A stretch of 64,000 nt of DNA from Nocardioides zeae (GTDB taxonomy: Bacteria; Actinomycetota; Actinomycetes; Propionibacteriales; Nocardioidaceae). The notes under the pieces were generated by a model. That model searched no databases, had not been told where the DNA came from, and worked only from the letters and a program-made list of their open reading frames with translations. Location of the stretch: positions 2,666,001-2,730,000 of the forward strand of contig NZ_JAUTAN010000001.1 of NCBI RefSeq assembly GCF_030818655.1. The letters are read 5' to 3'. Shown piece by piece: positions 1 to 9,833 of this stretch. The translations under genes were made by a program, and so were the position numbers. Every line of letters begins with the position of its first letter. Within the stretch, counting starts at the first letter, position 1.

Positions 1-8
1 CGACGGAC

Positions 9-1217
9 GTGCTCGCTGCCGATGGCCGCACCGGGCTCGGCTGGTTGAGCGCACCGCAGACCGGCATCGCGCTGATCGACGCGCACCGGTTGGTTGCGCG
101 GGCCTCCGCGCTGGTCGCGGTACTGGTGCAGCACGCGGACGAGGTCGAGCTCTATCGGGAGAACGGTGCCTCCACCGCCGCGGTGTGGCTGGCCAACGCC
201 ACGGCCATGACCCGACGCGACGCCTACCGGTTCGCGCGGATCGGTGAGGCCATCGCCGGCGACACGAGCCGCTACCGGACCCACCTCGCACCGGCGTGCG
301 AGACCGGTGCGGTGGACACCGAGCAGGCCGACGTCATCGTCAAGGCCCTCGCCGCGCTACCCGACGACCTCGACCCCGACCTGCGACTCCAGGCCGAGAA
401 GACACTGGTCGGCTTCGCCGTCGACCACGACGCCCGCGCCCTACGCGCAATCGGGAAGAAGATCCTCACCGTCATCGCCCCCGACATCGGCGAAGCCCAC
501 GACGCCGCGCTCCTGGAACGCGAAGAACGCGAAGCACGGACCGCGTCACGCCTGAGCATCGTCTCCGACGGACTCGGCCGCGTCTGGGGACGGTTCGTGA
601 TCCCCGAGCTCCACGGCGCCATGCTCCGCAAAGCCCTCGACGCCTACGCCGCGCCGCAGCACCTCAACGCCGCCGACGACCCCGAGCGACGCTTCCAACG
701 GGACCGGACGACCCCCGAACGCTACGGACGAGCGTTCCAACAGCTCCTCGAGATGCTCGACCACAAAGACCTCCCCAACACGGGCGGCACCGGCGCAACC
801 GTCGTCGTCACCATGACCCTCGATTCACTCCTCGGCGGACTCGCACCAGCATCCCTCGACACCGGCGGCCAAATCAGCGCTAGCGAAGCGCGACGCCTCG
901 CCTGCGACGCCGGCCTCATCCCCGCCGTCCTCGGCACGAAGAGCGAGGTCCTCGACCTCGGCCGCACCGCCCGCTTCCACACCAAAGCCATGCGCACCGC
1001 GATGGCCGTCAGGGACAAGGGCTGCGTCGCCGAAGGCTGCACGAGACCACCCCACCAGACCCACGCCCACCACCTCACCGAATGGTCAGCAGGCGGCCAC
1101 ACCAACACGAGAGACGGCTGCCTCCTCTGCGACCAACACCACCACCAGATCCACGACCCGCTCTACCTCGTCGAACGCCTCGGCACCGGCAAGCTCCGCT
1201 TCACCCGCCGCGAGTGA
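9..1217 (+). CDS. HNH endonuclease of the DUF222 (13E12-like) family, possibly 5'-truncated by the window edge
   Basis: Predicted nuclease of 402 residues. The N-terminal ~300 residues are the helical DUF222 region and the C-terminus (about residues 339-383) carries a Cys/His-rich HNH domain: CVAEGC, then HAHH, then LLCDQHHHQIH. The two Cys pairs (CVAEGC and CLLC) look zinc-binding, and the HH pair is the expected catalytic His. This family is present in many copies in actinobacterial genomes. Its biological role is unsettled (mobile-element-like or DNA repair roles have been proposed). The start is a GTG at base 9 with no visible upstream sequence, so the true start may lie outside the window. 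It converges on the ABC operon at 1324 across a hairpin. Confidence 0.85.
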   Translation: MLAADGRTGLGWLSAPQTGIALIDAHRLVARASALVAVLVQHADEVELYRENGASTAAVWLANATAMTRRDAYRFARIGEAIAGDTSRYRTHLAPACETGAVDTEQADVIVKALAALPDDLDPDLRLQAEKTLVGFAVDHDARALRAIGKKILTVIAPDIGEAHDAALLEREEREARTASRLSIVSDGLGRVWGRFVIPELHGAMLRKALDAYAAPQHLNAADDPERRFQRDRTTPERYGRAFQQLLEMLDHKDLPNTGGTGATVVVTMTLDSLLGGLAPASLDTGGQISASEARRLACDAGLIPAVLGTKSEVLDLGRTARFHTKAMRTAMAVRDKGCVAEGCTRPPHQTHAHHLTEWSAGGHTNTRDGCLLCDQHHHQIHDPLYLVERLGTGKLRFTRRE

Positions 1218-1293
1218 CACGCGCGTGCCCGGGAACGACGAACGGGGCGGAGCCACCCGCGTGCGGGCAGCCCCACCCCGTCGATCGACGAGG

Positions 1294-1315
1294 CCCGGAC
1301 CTCGACAGGTCCGGG
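1294..1315. terminator. Hairpin between convergent genes
   Basis: A perfect 9-bp stem (CCCGGACCT / AGGTCCGGG) with a 4-base CGAC loop lies between the stop of the HNH gene and the stop of the minus-strand ABC binding protein. No T-tract follows. It is placed to act as a bidirectional terminator. Confidence 0.6.
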
Positions 1316-1323
1316 ACCGGACG

Positions 1324-2244
1324 TCAGACCAGGCCCTGCTCCTCGAGCCACTCCGACGCGATCGTCGACGCCGGCGACTGGTCCTCGACGCTCTGCACGT
1401 TGAGCTCGCGCAGGCCGTCGGCGGTCAGCTTGGCGTTGACCTCGTTGATGATCGCGGCCGCCTCGTCGTCGACGTTGTCGCTGGCGAGCGGCACGACGTT
1501 CGACGCGAGGAAGAGACCCTCGGGGTCGTCGAGCACGACGAGGTCCTCCTGGGCGATCGACGGCGTCGCCGTGTAGATGATCGCGATCTGGATGTCGTCG
1601 TCCTTCAGCGCCTGCACGGTGAGGGGGCCGCCGCCGTCCTCGATGGGGGCGAAGTCCACGTCGACGCCGTAGGTACCCGACAGCCCCTGCGGCCCGTTGG
1701 GGCGGCTCTCCGCCTCGGAGTTCGCGCCGAGGGTGAGCGGCACCGGCACGTCGGCGAGGTCGGCGGCGGAGGTCACGCCGTACTCCTCCGAGAACTCGCG
1801 CGTCACCACGTAGGCGTCCTGGTCGGTCGCGTCGGACTGGTCGAGCACGCGGAGCCCCTCGGGCACGGCCTCCTCGAGCGCGGCGTAGACGTCGTCGGCG
1901 AGACGGGCCTCCGTGTCGGGCTCCCAGTACTGCAGCACCGGGCCCGTGTACTCCGGGAACAGGTCGATGTTGCCCTCCTCGATCTCGGGGAGGTAGGTCT
2001 CGCGCTGGCCGTTGCGGAAGTCGCGGGTGACGTCGTAGCCACCGTCCTCCAGCGCCTGCGCGTAGATCTCGGCGATGATCTCGTTGGAGTAGTAGTCCTG
2101 GGACCCGACGACGATCGTGTCGCCGTCACCGCCTCCGGCGGCCAGCGGGTCGGAGTCGTCCCCACCGCCGCACGCCGAGGCGAGCGCCAGGGCGGGGACG
2201 AGGGCGAAGGCCGCGCTCAGGCGGCGGCGCAGGGTGGTGGTCAT
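1324..2244 (-). CDS. Glycine betaine/choline-type ABC transporter substrate-binding lipoprotein (OpuCC/ProX-like)
   Basis: Extracytoplasmic binding protein of 306 residues, last gene of a four-gene importer operon. It begins with a basic n-region and hydrophobic stretch ending in a lipobox (LASAC, lipidated Cys25), followed by a GGGDD linker. The mature part has the OpuAC-type features: IVVGSQDYYSNEIIAEIYAQ at the start, then LFPEYTGP, and LTADGLRELN near the end. The family binds quaternary amine osmolytes. The exact ligand cannot be read from sequence. Its start overlaps the stop of the permease gene at 2241 by 4 bases, implying translational coupling. Confidence 0.9.
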   Translation of the reverse strand: MTTTLRRRLSAAFALVPALALASACGGGDDSDPLAAGGGDGDTIVVGSQDYYSNEIIAEIYAQALEDGGYDVTRDFRNGQRETYLPEIEEGNIDLFPEYTGPVLQYWEPDTEARLADDVYAALEEAVPEGLRVLDQSDATDQDAYVVTREFSEEYGVTSAADLADVPVPLTLGANSEAESRPNGPQGLSGTYGVDVDFAPIEDGGGPLTVQALKDDDIQIAIIYTATPSIAQEDLVVLDDPEGLFLASNVVPLASDNVDDEAAAIINEVNAKLTADGLRELNVQSVEDQSPASTIASEWLEEQGLV

Positions 2245-2963
2245 GACGTCCTCTCGGTGGGGCTCTGCTCGGGAACGGTGGAGATCGGGCGCGCATTCCC
2301 CGCACGGGCGGAGGTGCGCGGGGTGACGAGGCGCTGCACGAGGGCGAGCACGCCCTCGAGCACGAGCGCGAGGGCGACGACGAGGAGCGCGGAGGCGAGC
2401 ATGACGTCGTACTCCCGCGCCTTCAACCCCGCGAACAGCAGGCGGCCGAGGCCGACGTCGGCGGTGTAGGCCGCGAGCGTCGACGTCGCCACCACCTGCA
2501 GCGTCGCGCTGCGCAGGCCGCCCACCAGCAGCGGCGCCGCCAGCGGCAGCTCGACGCGGCGCACGACCTGCGCCTCCGTCATGCCCACCGCGCGGGCGGC
2601 GTCGATCGTCACGCGGTCGACGGACTCGACGCCCGCGTAGGCGCCGGCCAGCAGCGACGGCACGGCGAGCACGACGAGCGCGACGACGGGGCCGGTGAGG
2701 CCGATGCCGGTCGCGAGGGCGACCAGGGTGAGCAGTCCGAGCGTGGGGACCGCGCGCGCGGCGCTGGCCGCCAGCACGACCGCGGTGCGTCCCCGACCGG
2801 TGTGGCCGACGAGCACCCCGAGCGGTACGGCGATGACCGCGGCGATCCCGACCACGAGCCCGGAGACGAGGAGGTGCTCGACGAGGCGGGTCGCGGCACC
2901 GCCGTCACCGGTCCAGTTGCTGCCGGTCGTGAGCCAGCGCCAGGCGTCGACGAAGAGGTTCAC
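2241..2963 (-). CDS. Osmoprotectant ABC transporter permease (OpuCD/ProW-like)
   Basis: Integral membrane subunit of 240 residues with about five to six hydrophobic segments and a BPD_transp_1-type core. The cytoplasmic loop (RAVGMTEAQVVRRVELPLAAP) is the EAA motif that docks on the ATPase. It partners with the second permease at 2960-3691, the ATPase at 3688 and the lipoprotein at 1324. Four-base overlaps on both sides show one transcript. Length is normal for the OpuC-type small permeases. Confidence 0.9.
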   Translation of the reverse strand: MNLFVDAWRWLTTGSNWTGDGGAATRLVEHLLVSGLVVGIAAVIAVPLGVLVGHTGRGRTAVVLAASAARAVPTLGLLTLVALATGIGLTGPVVALVVLAVPSLLAGAYAGVESVDRVTIDAARAVGMTEAQVVRRVELPLAAPLLVGGLRSATLQVVATSTLAAYTADVGLGRLLFAGLKAREYDVMLASALLVVALALVLEGVLALVQRLVTPRTSARAGNARPISTVPEQSPTERTS

Positions 2964-3687
2964 CGCGGCGCCTCCTCGTGCTTGCCGGCGCTCGCCAGCT
3001 GCGGCTCCGCGAGCACCGGCGCGTCGTCACGGACCCGCTTCGCCCGAGCGCGACCGACCGATCCCCGCGTCCACGGCATGAGCAGCCGGCCGGCCAGCAC
3101 GACGAGCCCGTCGAGCAGCACCGCGAGCGCGACGATGAGGACGATCCCGGTGACCACCTCGAACCGGATGCCGCGCTGGAAGCCGTCGGTGAAGAGGGTG
3201 CCGAGGCTCTGGATGCCGATGACCGCACCGACGCTCACCAGGCTGACGGTGCTGACCGTGATGACCCGGACGCCGGCGAGCAGCACCGGCCCGGCGAGCG
3301 GGAGCTCGACCCGCCAGAACGACGACCACCGGGTGTGCCCGACGGCGGCCGCGGCGTCGAGGGTCGTGGCCGGCACCGACGCGAAGGCATCGGCGGCCGA
3401 GCGGACGAGCACGGCGACGCCGTACACCGTCAGCACGACGATCATCGTGGCCGACGAGCGCAGCGGGGTGCCGATCAGCACCGGCACGATGATGAAGAGC
3501 GGCAGGGAGGGGATCGCGTAGAGCAGGCCCACCCCGACCAGCACCGGGCCGCGCAGCCCCCGGCCGTGCTGCGCCGACCAGCCCAGCGGCACCGCGATGA
3601 GGAAGCTCGCGACGACCGCCGGCACGCTCAGCGCCAGGTGGGTGAGGAAGAGCTCGATGACCTGGGGATAGTTCTGGGACAACCACT

Positions 3688-3691
<4 letters not shown>
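2960..3691 (-). CDS. Osmoprotectant ABC transporter permease (OpuCB/ProW-like)
   Basis: Second membrane permease of the importer, 243 residues, with several transmembrane segments starting near residue 12 and an EAA-type loop (AAAVGHTRWSSFWRVELPLA). The segment LYAIPSLPLFIIVPVLIGT is typical of the OpuCB branch. It starts with ATG at 3691, overlapping the TGA of the ATPase gene by 4 bases. Two different permeases with one ATPase and one binding lipoprotein is the usual OpuC layout, pointing to betaine, carnitine or choline-like substrates. Substrate is inferred from family only. Confidence 0.9.
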
Positions 3692-4563
<872 letters not shown>

Positions 4564-4674
4564 ACGGCTCTCCCTCTCGAGGCGCGCGACATGGAGTCTG
4601 GCAGGCGGCACCGACACCCGGACAGGTTCGACACGGTCCCCCCACCCGGATGGGTGCGGGACGCGTGGGGGCGG

Positions 4675-6099
4675 TCACGCGTGCAGGTCGGCCAGCGCGC
4701 TCTCGATGGCGCGGTGGAACGTGGGGTAGGCGTAGATCATGCCGCGCAGCTCCGCCACGGGGACCGCGGCGTGGACGGCGAGGGTGAGGAAGCCCTGGAT
4801 CTCGCCGCCGGCGGGGCCGACGACGGTCGCCCCGACGAGCACGCCCCGGTCGGCGTCCTCGACGACCTTGACGATCCCCGTCGCTCCCGGTCCGTGGGTG
4901 AAGCCGCGCGAGGACTGCTCCAGGGGCGTCGAGCCCACCCGCACCCGCAGGCCCGCGTCGCGGGCGGCGGCCTCGGTGAGGCCCGCACCGGCCACCTCCG
5001 GGTCGGTGAAGGTGGTGTGCGGGAGGGCGTGGTAGCCGGCCCGCGGCCGATCCCCGTCGCCACCCTCCGCCAGCACGTCGGCGAGCGCGATCCCCGACTG
5101 GTACATCGACACGTGCGTGAACGCCCCCTTGCCCGTGACGTCGCCGATCACCCACAGGCCGTCGACCTCCGCGCCGTCGGCGTCGAGCGCCCGGAGCCGG
5201 TCGTCGACGTCGAGCACGCGCGCCGACGGGTCGAGGCCCACGGTCTCCAGGCCGAGGTCGTCGAGGTTGGGCGTGCGGCCCGCCGCGACGAGCAGGCGGT
5301 CGGCCTGCACCTCCTCCCCCGTGTCGAGGCGGAGGGTGACCTGGCCGTCGACGTACGACGCGTGCACGGCCTCCACGCCCGTGAGCACGCGGATCCCGTC
5401 CGCCACCAGCGCGTCGGTGAGGATCGCCGCCGCCTCCGGCTCGTCGCCGGCGAGGATCCGGTCCCCGTGCTGCACGACCGTCACCCGCGCGCCGAAGCGC
5501 GCGAAGACCTGCGCCAGCTCGACACCGATCGGGCCGCCGCCGAGCACGACCAGCCGGCCGGGCACCTCGGTGGCACGCACGGCGTCGCGGTTGGTCCAGA
5601 CGGGCACGTCCGCGAGGCCCTCGACCGGGGGCAGGGCCGGGCGGGTACCGGGGTTGAGCACGACACCGCGGCGAGCGACGTACGTCGTGGTGGAGCCGTC
5701 GTCGGCGGTGACGACCACCCGGCGGGGCCCCTCGAGCCGCCCGGCGCCGCGCGCCAGCCGGCCGCCCGCGTCCTCGAGGCGCTGCACGGCGGCGGTGTCG
5801 TCCCAGCCGGCGGTGGCCTCGTCGGAGATGCGCTGCGCGACCGGCGCCCACGAGGGTGTCACGACGACGTCGCCGGCGAGCTGCGAGGCGCGGTGGGCCT
5901 CGGCGAGGGCGTCGGCGGCGCGGAGCATCATCTTCGAGGGGATGCAGCCGTAGTAGGGGCACTCACCGCCCACGAGGTGCTTCTCGACCGCGACGACGTC
6001 GAGGCCGGCGCGCGCGGCGCCCCCGGCGAGCGCCTCACCACCCGGTCCGGTCCCGACCACGACGAGGTCCACCTCGTGCACGTCCGACTGCTCACTCAT
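4675..6099 (-). CDS. Pyridine nucleotide-disulfide oxidoreductase (dihydrolipoamide dehydrogenase/mycothione reductase-like)
   Basis: Flavoprotein of 474 residues. The N-terminal FAD site is VVVGTGPGGEALAGG. The redox-active disulfide is in GGECPYYGCIPSK (CxxxxC), an internal NAD(P)-binding fold follows (VVLGGGPIGVELAQVFARFG), and the C-terminal dimerisation domain ends with the His-Glu motif of the family (FHRAIESAL). It should transfer electrons from NAD(P)H to a disulfide or similar acceptor. The specific substrate is not determinable, and it stands alone without lipoyl-enzyme partners. Start chosen at ATG 6099 (MSEQSD). An ATG four codons upstream (6111) is also possible. Confidence 0.88.
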   Translation of the reverse strand: MSEQSDVHEVDLVVVGTGPGGEALAGGAARAGLDVVAVEKHLVGGECPYYGCIPSKMMLRAADALAEAHRASQLAGDVVVTPSWAPVAQRISDEATAGWDDTAAVQRLEDAGGRLARGAGRLEGPRRVVVTADDGSTTTYVARRGVVLNPGTRPALPPVEGLADVPVWTNRDAVRATEVPGRLVVLGGGPIGVELAQVFARFGARVTVVQHGDRILAGDEPEAAAILTDALVADGIRVLTGVEAVHASYVDGQVTLRLDTGEEVQADRLLVAAGRTPNLDDLGLETVGLDPSARVLDVDDRLRALDADGAEVDGLWVIGDVTGKGAFTHVSMYQSGIALADVLAEGGDGDRPRAGYHALPHTTFTDPEVAGAGLTEAAARDAGLRVRVGSTPLEQSSRGFTHGPGATGIVKVVEDADRGVLVGATVVGPAGGEIQGFLTLAVHAAVPVAELRGMIYAYPTFHRAIESALADLHA

Positions 6100-6142
6100 G
6101 GGCGCCAGCATGCACCCCGGCACCAGCCGGGGCGCGGGACCG

Positions 6143-6895
6143 TCACGCCGCCGCGAGCCCCAGGTGCACCGCCAGGCCGAGCCCGGCGACGCCGATGGCC
6201 CAGCGCAACGGGGTCTCGGGCAGCACCCGCACGACCTGCGGGCCGACCCAGCCACCCACGAGCGCACCGGCGGCGACGCAGCCCGCGGCCGACCAGTCGA
6301 CGGGGGCCAGCACGGCGTAGACGACCGCCGCGACGGCGTTCGCCGCGCTCGTCGCCAGGTTCTTCACGGCGTTGGTGACGGCGAGGGGCTCCGTCGTGCG
6401 CACGGACAGCACGGCGAGCATGATGATGCCGGCAGCGGCGCCGAAGTAGCCGCCGTACACCCCCACCGCCGCGACCTGCGCGCCCGGCACCGCACCCGTG
6501 TCGAGGGGACCGCGGCCGCGACGCGCCACCCAGGCCCGCATGCGGTCGCGGGCGAGCAGCAGCACGGCGCCGAGCGCGACGAGGCCCGGCACCACCACCT
6601 CGAAGGTCTCCTCGCCGCCGAGGAGCAGGAGCCCCGCACCGAGGGTCCCCCCGAGCGCGGCCCACGCGCACAGCACGGCCACCCGCCGGCCCTGCCCGGC
6701 GAGCTCGCGGCGCGAGCCCAGCGCCGTGCCCACGCCGTTGGCGAGCAGCGCCGTCGTGTTCGTGACGTTCGCGGCGAGCGGCGGGAGGCCGGCGGCGAGG
6801 AGGGCGGGGTACGACGCGAGCGAGGCCAGACCGGCGATCGAGCCGCACAGGCCGGCCGCGACGCCGGCCAGGACGAGCAGGAGCGCCTCGGTCAC
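6143..6895 (-). CDS. TauE/SafE-family membrane exporter
   Basis: Polytopic membrane protein of 250 residues with roughly eight hydrophobic segments. The first repeat has GLCGSIAGLASLASYPALL and NVTNTTALLANGVGT. The second half repeats this pattern with GGYFGAAAGIIMLAVL and NAVKNLATSAANAV, the internal duplication typical of TauE/SafE (sulfite/organosulfonate export or uptake). The GTG start at 6895 overlaps the TGA of the HAD gene by 4 bases. Substrate is unknown. Sulfur oxyanions are only a family-level guess. Confidence 0.85.
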   Translation of the reverse strand: MTEALLLVLAGVAAGLCGSIAGLASLASYPALLAAGLPPLAANVTNTTALLANGVGTALGSRRELAGQGRRVAVLCAWAALGGTLGAGLLLLGGEETFEVVVPGLVALGAVLLLARDRMRAWVARRGRGPLDTGAVPGAQVAAVGVYGGYFGAAAGIIMLAVLSVRTTEPLAVTNAVKNLATSAANAVAAVVYAVLAPVDWSAAGCVAAGALVGGWVGPQVVRVLPETPLRWAIGVAGLGLAVHLGLAAA

Positions 6896-7782
6896 CGGTC
6901 GTGCTGGTCGAGCCGGGCGAGCAGCGCCTCCAGCACCGTCACGACCCCGGCCTCGGTGTGCGCCGGCGCGAGGTGGGCCGCGCGCTCCTTGACCGTCGGG
7001 TGGGCACCCGCCATCGCGAAGGACGCGGCCGCCTCGTCGAGCATCTCGAGGTCGTTGAGGTAGTCGCCGAACGCCGCGGTCTGCGCCCGCGTGACGCCGA
7101 GCGCCTCCTGGAGGCGCCGCACCGCAGCGCCCTTGTGGACACCGGCGACCATGACGTCCGCCCACTTCGTGCCCGACACGACGACCTGGTGGTCGCCGGC
7201 GAAACCGGCGAGCGCGTCGGCGACGACCTGCGGGTCGTGCGCGTCGTTGATGGCGACCTTGACGATCTCGTCGTCGACCGCGCCGAGGTCGTCGACGAGC
7301 TCGCGCGCGGCGTAGTAGCGGTCCACCTCCGCGAGGAAGGCCGGGTCGTCACGCTCGACGTACGCCGCCCGCTTGCCGCACAGCACCACCCCGGCGTCGC
7401 GGTCGGCGACCACCTCGCGGAGCGTGCGGACGAGGTCGGCGACCACGGCGGGCTCGATCGCCGTGGACGACACCTCCGCGCCGTCCCGCACGACGTAGGC
7501 CCCGTTCTCGGCGATGAAGACCATGCCGTCCGCGGCGCGGTCGAACATGCGGCGCAGCGTGGCGTACTGCCGACCGCTCGCCGGCGCGAACGCCACCCCC
7601 GCCGCCGCCAGCCGGTCGAGGAGCGGCCACAGCGTGTCCGGCACCTCGCCGTCGCCGTCGAGGAGCGTGCCGTCCATGTCGACGACCGCGAGCCGCAGCC
7701 CGTCGGGCAGGACGGGCAGGTCGAGGGCGGGGCGGTCGGGGGCGGGGCGGTCGGGCGGGGTGGCGGTGTCGAGCTCGGTCAC
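6892..7782 (-). CDS. HAD-superfamily (Cof-type) sugar-phosphate phosphatase
   Basis: Predicted phosphatase of 296 residues. Motif I VVDMDGTLLDGDG carries the nucleophile and acid Asp pair, motif II is the Ser in FAPASGRQY, the Lys of motif III is in HKGAAVRRLQEALGV, and motif IV is AFGDYLNDLEML. The large C2-type cap between about residues 100 and 220 places it with Cof/YbiV-like enzymes acting on sugar phosphates or related metabolites. Start is GTG 7782 (VTELDTA). An open frame continues further upstream but there it codes the NmrA-like protein. The Pro-rich first 20 residues are unusual and may mean a slightly later start. Confidence 0.85.
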   Translation of the reverse strand: MTELDTATPPDRPAPDRPALDLPVLPDGLRLAVVDMDGTLLDGDGEVPDTLWPLLDRLAAAGVAFAPASGRQYATLRRMFDRAADGMVFIAENGAYVVRDGAEVSSTAIEPAVVADLVRTLREVVADRDAGVVLCGKRAAYVERDDPAFLAEVDRYYAARELVDDLGAVDDEIVKVAINDAHDPQVVADALAGFAGDHQVVVSGTKWADVMVAGVHKGAAVRRLQEALGVTRAQTAAFGDYLNDLEMLDEAAASFAMAGAHPTVKERAAHLAPAHTEAGVVTVLEALLARLDQHDR

Positions 7783-7829
7783 GCCCTCAGCCTCACACGG
7801 GCGCGGTGGGCGGGGCGAAATGCGTCGGC

Positions 7830-8709
7830 CTAGGCCCCCCGCAGCACCGCGGCGAGGTCGAGCGGCTCGCGGTCGGTGAGGAGGCGGACGTCGTCGCTCA
7901 CCGCGGCGAGCTCGCCGGAGCGGATGGCGGTGTAGGTCGAGACCCACGCGTCGTACTGCCACTCCGGCGCCTCCCACCGGCGCCGCGAGGCGTAGGCCTC
8001 CTCGACCGTCTCGTCGTGGGAACGACGTGGGGCGGCCGGTCACCGCGGTGATCACCGCGGCCGCCTCTTCCAGCGTGATCGCGACGGGCCCGGTGAGCTC
8101 GTAGGTGCGGCCCGCGTGCGCCACGGGGTCGAGCAGCACCTCGGTCGCCGCGCGCGCGACGTCGGCCCGCGCGACCGCGGCGACCCGACCGTCGCCGGCG
8201 GGACCGCGGAGCACGCCGTCGTCGCCGACGAAGAGGGGCAGGACGTCGAGGTAGAAGTTGTCGCGCAGGAACGTCCAGGCCATCCCGCTGGCCCGCAGGT
8301 GCTCCTCGGTGGCGTGGTGGTCGCGACCGAGCGTGAACGTGCAGTCGGGGGCGGCGGCGGCGAACGACGTGTAGACGACGTGCTGCACCCCGGCCGCGGC
8401 CGCCGCGTCGACGAACGCCCGGTGCACGTCCACCCGGTCGGCGGTCTCGCCGGCGGACACCATGAGCAGCGTCTCGACGCCCTCGAGCGCGGCGCGCGCG
8501 GCGTCCGGGTCGGCGTAGTCGCAAGCCAGCGGGACGGCCCCCGGCAGGTTGGGCACGCGGGTGGGGGTCCGGGCCAGGAGGCGCTGCGGCACGCCGCGGC
8601 CCGCCAGGTCGCGGGCGACGAGACCGCCGACCGCGCCGGTGGCCCCGGTGACGGCGATGCTGGGCAGGACGGTGGGGTCGGGCCGGGGGGCGGAGGCTGG
8701 GGTGCTCAC
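7830..8709 (-). pseudogene. NmrA-like NAD(P)H-dependent reductase, interrupted by a one-base frameshift
   Basis: Atypical short-chain reductase of about 292 residues if repaired. The first part (GTG 8709 onward) has the Rossmann motif AVTGATGAVGG, then VQHVVYTSF and TFLRDNFYLDVLP typical of NmrA/YtfG-like proteins. After TGRPTSF (near 8021) homology jumps to another frame, where the family C-terminus continues as HDETVEEAYASRRR, then WVSTYTAIRSGELAAVSDDV and a stop at 7832. Removing one base from the CCC run (plus-strand GGG, 8018-8020) restores one frame. So this is either a recent pseudogene, a sequencing error or recoding. GTGA overlap with the AraC gene puts it in that operon. Confidence 0.82.
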
Positions 8710-9749
8710 CCCTCCAGGGTGCCCCACGACACCCGATCCGGGGCGGCGCCGGCGCGCACGGCCCGCGGCGCGGCGTCCCACCACCGCCGGGCGGCGCGGG
8801 ACAGCGCCGACTGCTCCGCGAAGCCGACCATGGCCGACACCTGGGCCAGGGGCAGGTCGGTGCCGGTGAGGAGACGCCGGGCCTCGCCGCGGCGTACCTC
8901 GTCCACGAGCGCCCCGAACGTCGTGCCCTCCGCCTCGAGCCGCCGCTGCAGCGTGCGGTGGTGGACCGCGAGGAGCCGCGCGACCGCGGCGATCTCGACG
9001 CTGCCGGTGCCGAGCGACTCCCGCACCGCGGCCCGCACCCGGGCGCTGGTGCCGCCGCCCGTGCCCGGCAGCGGCGTCTGCGCCGCCAGGTGGGCGAGCG
9101 CGAGCCGGCGCAGCGTGGCGTTCACGCCGGCGAGCCGGTGACCCGCGAGGGCCTGCGGGAGCCGCAGCACCGCCGCGGTCCCGGGCGCCTCGAAGGTGAC
9201 GGGGGCGCCGTAGGCCGCCTCGTACGCCGCGGGCTCGGCCGCCGGCCGGTAGGGCAGCTCCACGCCCAGGAGGCCGTACGGCCCGCCGTGCAGGTAGGTG
9301 ATGACGCCGTGGGCGAAGGCCAGGCCCATGTCGGTGCCCTGCACGAGGCCCTCGCCGGCCGGCCCGTAGTGCAGCCCCGCCACGCCCCGCTCCCCCTGCG
9401 GGTCGCCGCCGAGCCGCACGCTGAGGGAGCCGTTGTGGACGAAGAGGTAGCGCGACGTGCAGTCCAGCGCGTCCCCGAGCGTCGGCGAGTGCTGGATCGC
9501 GACCGCCAGGGAGCCCAGCGTCGTGATGTCCTGGCGGCGGGCGATGCGGAGCCCGAGGTCGGGGCGCCCGAGGGCGTGCGCGGCGAGCTCGAGCAGCTGG
9601 GCGGCCGCCTCGTCCCGCACGAGCACGTCGTCGGCCAGCAGGGCGTCGGGGCGCAGGCCGACGGCGCGGGCGTACGCCGCGGGATCGCCCCCGTGGACCG
9701 TCACCTCGTCGGCGAACCCGCGCAGCGCGGCCGAGCGGATGTAGCCCAT
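8706..9749 (-). CDS. AraC-family regulator with arabinose-binding-type N-terminal domain (VirS-like)
   Basis: Transcription regulator of 347 residues. Residues ~20-210 match the ligand-binding domain seen in VirS/OruR-type regulators (ITTLGSLAVAIQHSPTLGDAL, then SRYLFVHNGSL). The C-terminal ~90 residues form the double helix-turn-helix (VARLLAVHHRTLQRRLEAEG; LAQVSAMVGFAEQSALSRA). A GGGAGG site precedes the ATG at 9749. It is divergent from a flavin monooxygenase gene across 84 bases, the same arrangement as virS/mymA in mycobacteria, so it probably controls that gene pair and, through its own operon, the frameshifted reductase. Confidence 0.9.
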   Translation of the reverse strand: MGYIRSAALRGFADEVTVHGGDPAAYARAVGLRPDALLADDVLVRDEAAAQLLELAAHALGRPDLGLRIARRQDITTLGSLAVAIQHSPTLGDALDCTSRYLFVHNGSLSVRLGGDPQGERGVAGLHYGPAGEGLVQGTDMGLAFAHGVITYLHGGPYGLLGVELPYRPAAEPAAYEAAYGAPVTFEAPGTAAVLRLPQALAGHRLAGVNATLRRLALAHLAAQTPLPGTGGGTSARVRAAVRESLGTGSVEIAAVARLLAVHHRTLQRRLEAEGTTFGALVDEVRRGEARRLLTGTDLPLAQVSAMVGFAEQSALSRAARRWWDAAPRAVRAGAAPDRVSWGTLEG

Positions 9750-9772
9750 CGTCCCTCCCAGGTGTCGCGTCA

Positions 9773-9800
9773 GGACAAGATCCTGTCGTACAGGGACAAG
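9773..9800. promoter_or_regulatory. Candidate AraC-regulator operator in the divergent promoter
   Basis: Two direct repeats of GGACAAG start at 9773 and 9794, exactly 21 bases apart (two helical turns), the spacing favoured by AraC-type proteins. Between them is a palindrome CCTGT-CGT-ACAGG (9782-9794). The site lies 24-61 bases from both start codons. Confidence 0.5.
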
Positions 9801-9833
9801 TTTCGGACGGCCCCGCGGAGCACCATCGACATC

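Noticed and set aside
4643..4656. CACCC-GGAT-GGGTG hairpin as a terminator after the oxidoreductase gene
   Set aside because: A 5-bp stem without a T-tract is expected by chance in this composition.
8018..8020. Programmed +1 frameshifting as the favoured explanation for the broken genes
   Set aside because: The shared CCCACGACG also occurs harmlessly in frame elsewhere, the affected genes are unrelated, and single-base run errors are common in some sequencing data. Kept only as a remote alternative.
6892..8784. A single 630-residue reductase-HAD fusion protein
   Set aside because: The reading frame is continuous only because the frameshifted reductase runs into the HAD frame. The joining stretch is Arg/Pro-rich nonsense, while the true reductase C-terminus is found in the adjacent frame.
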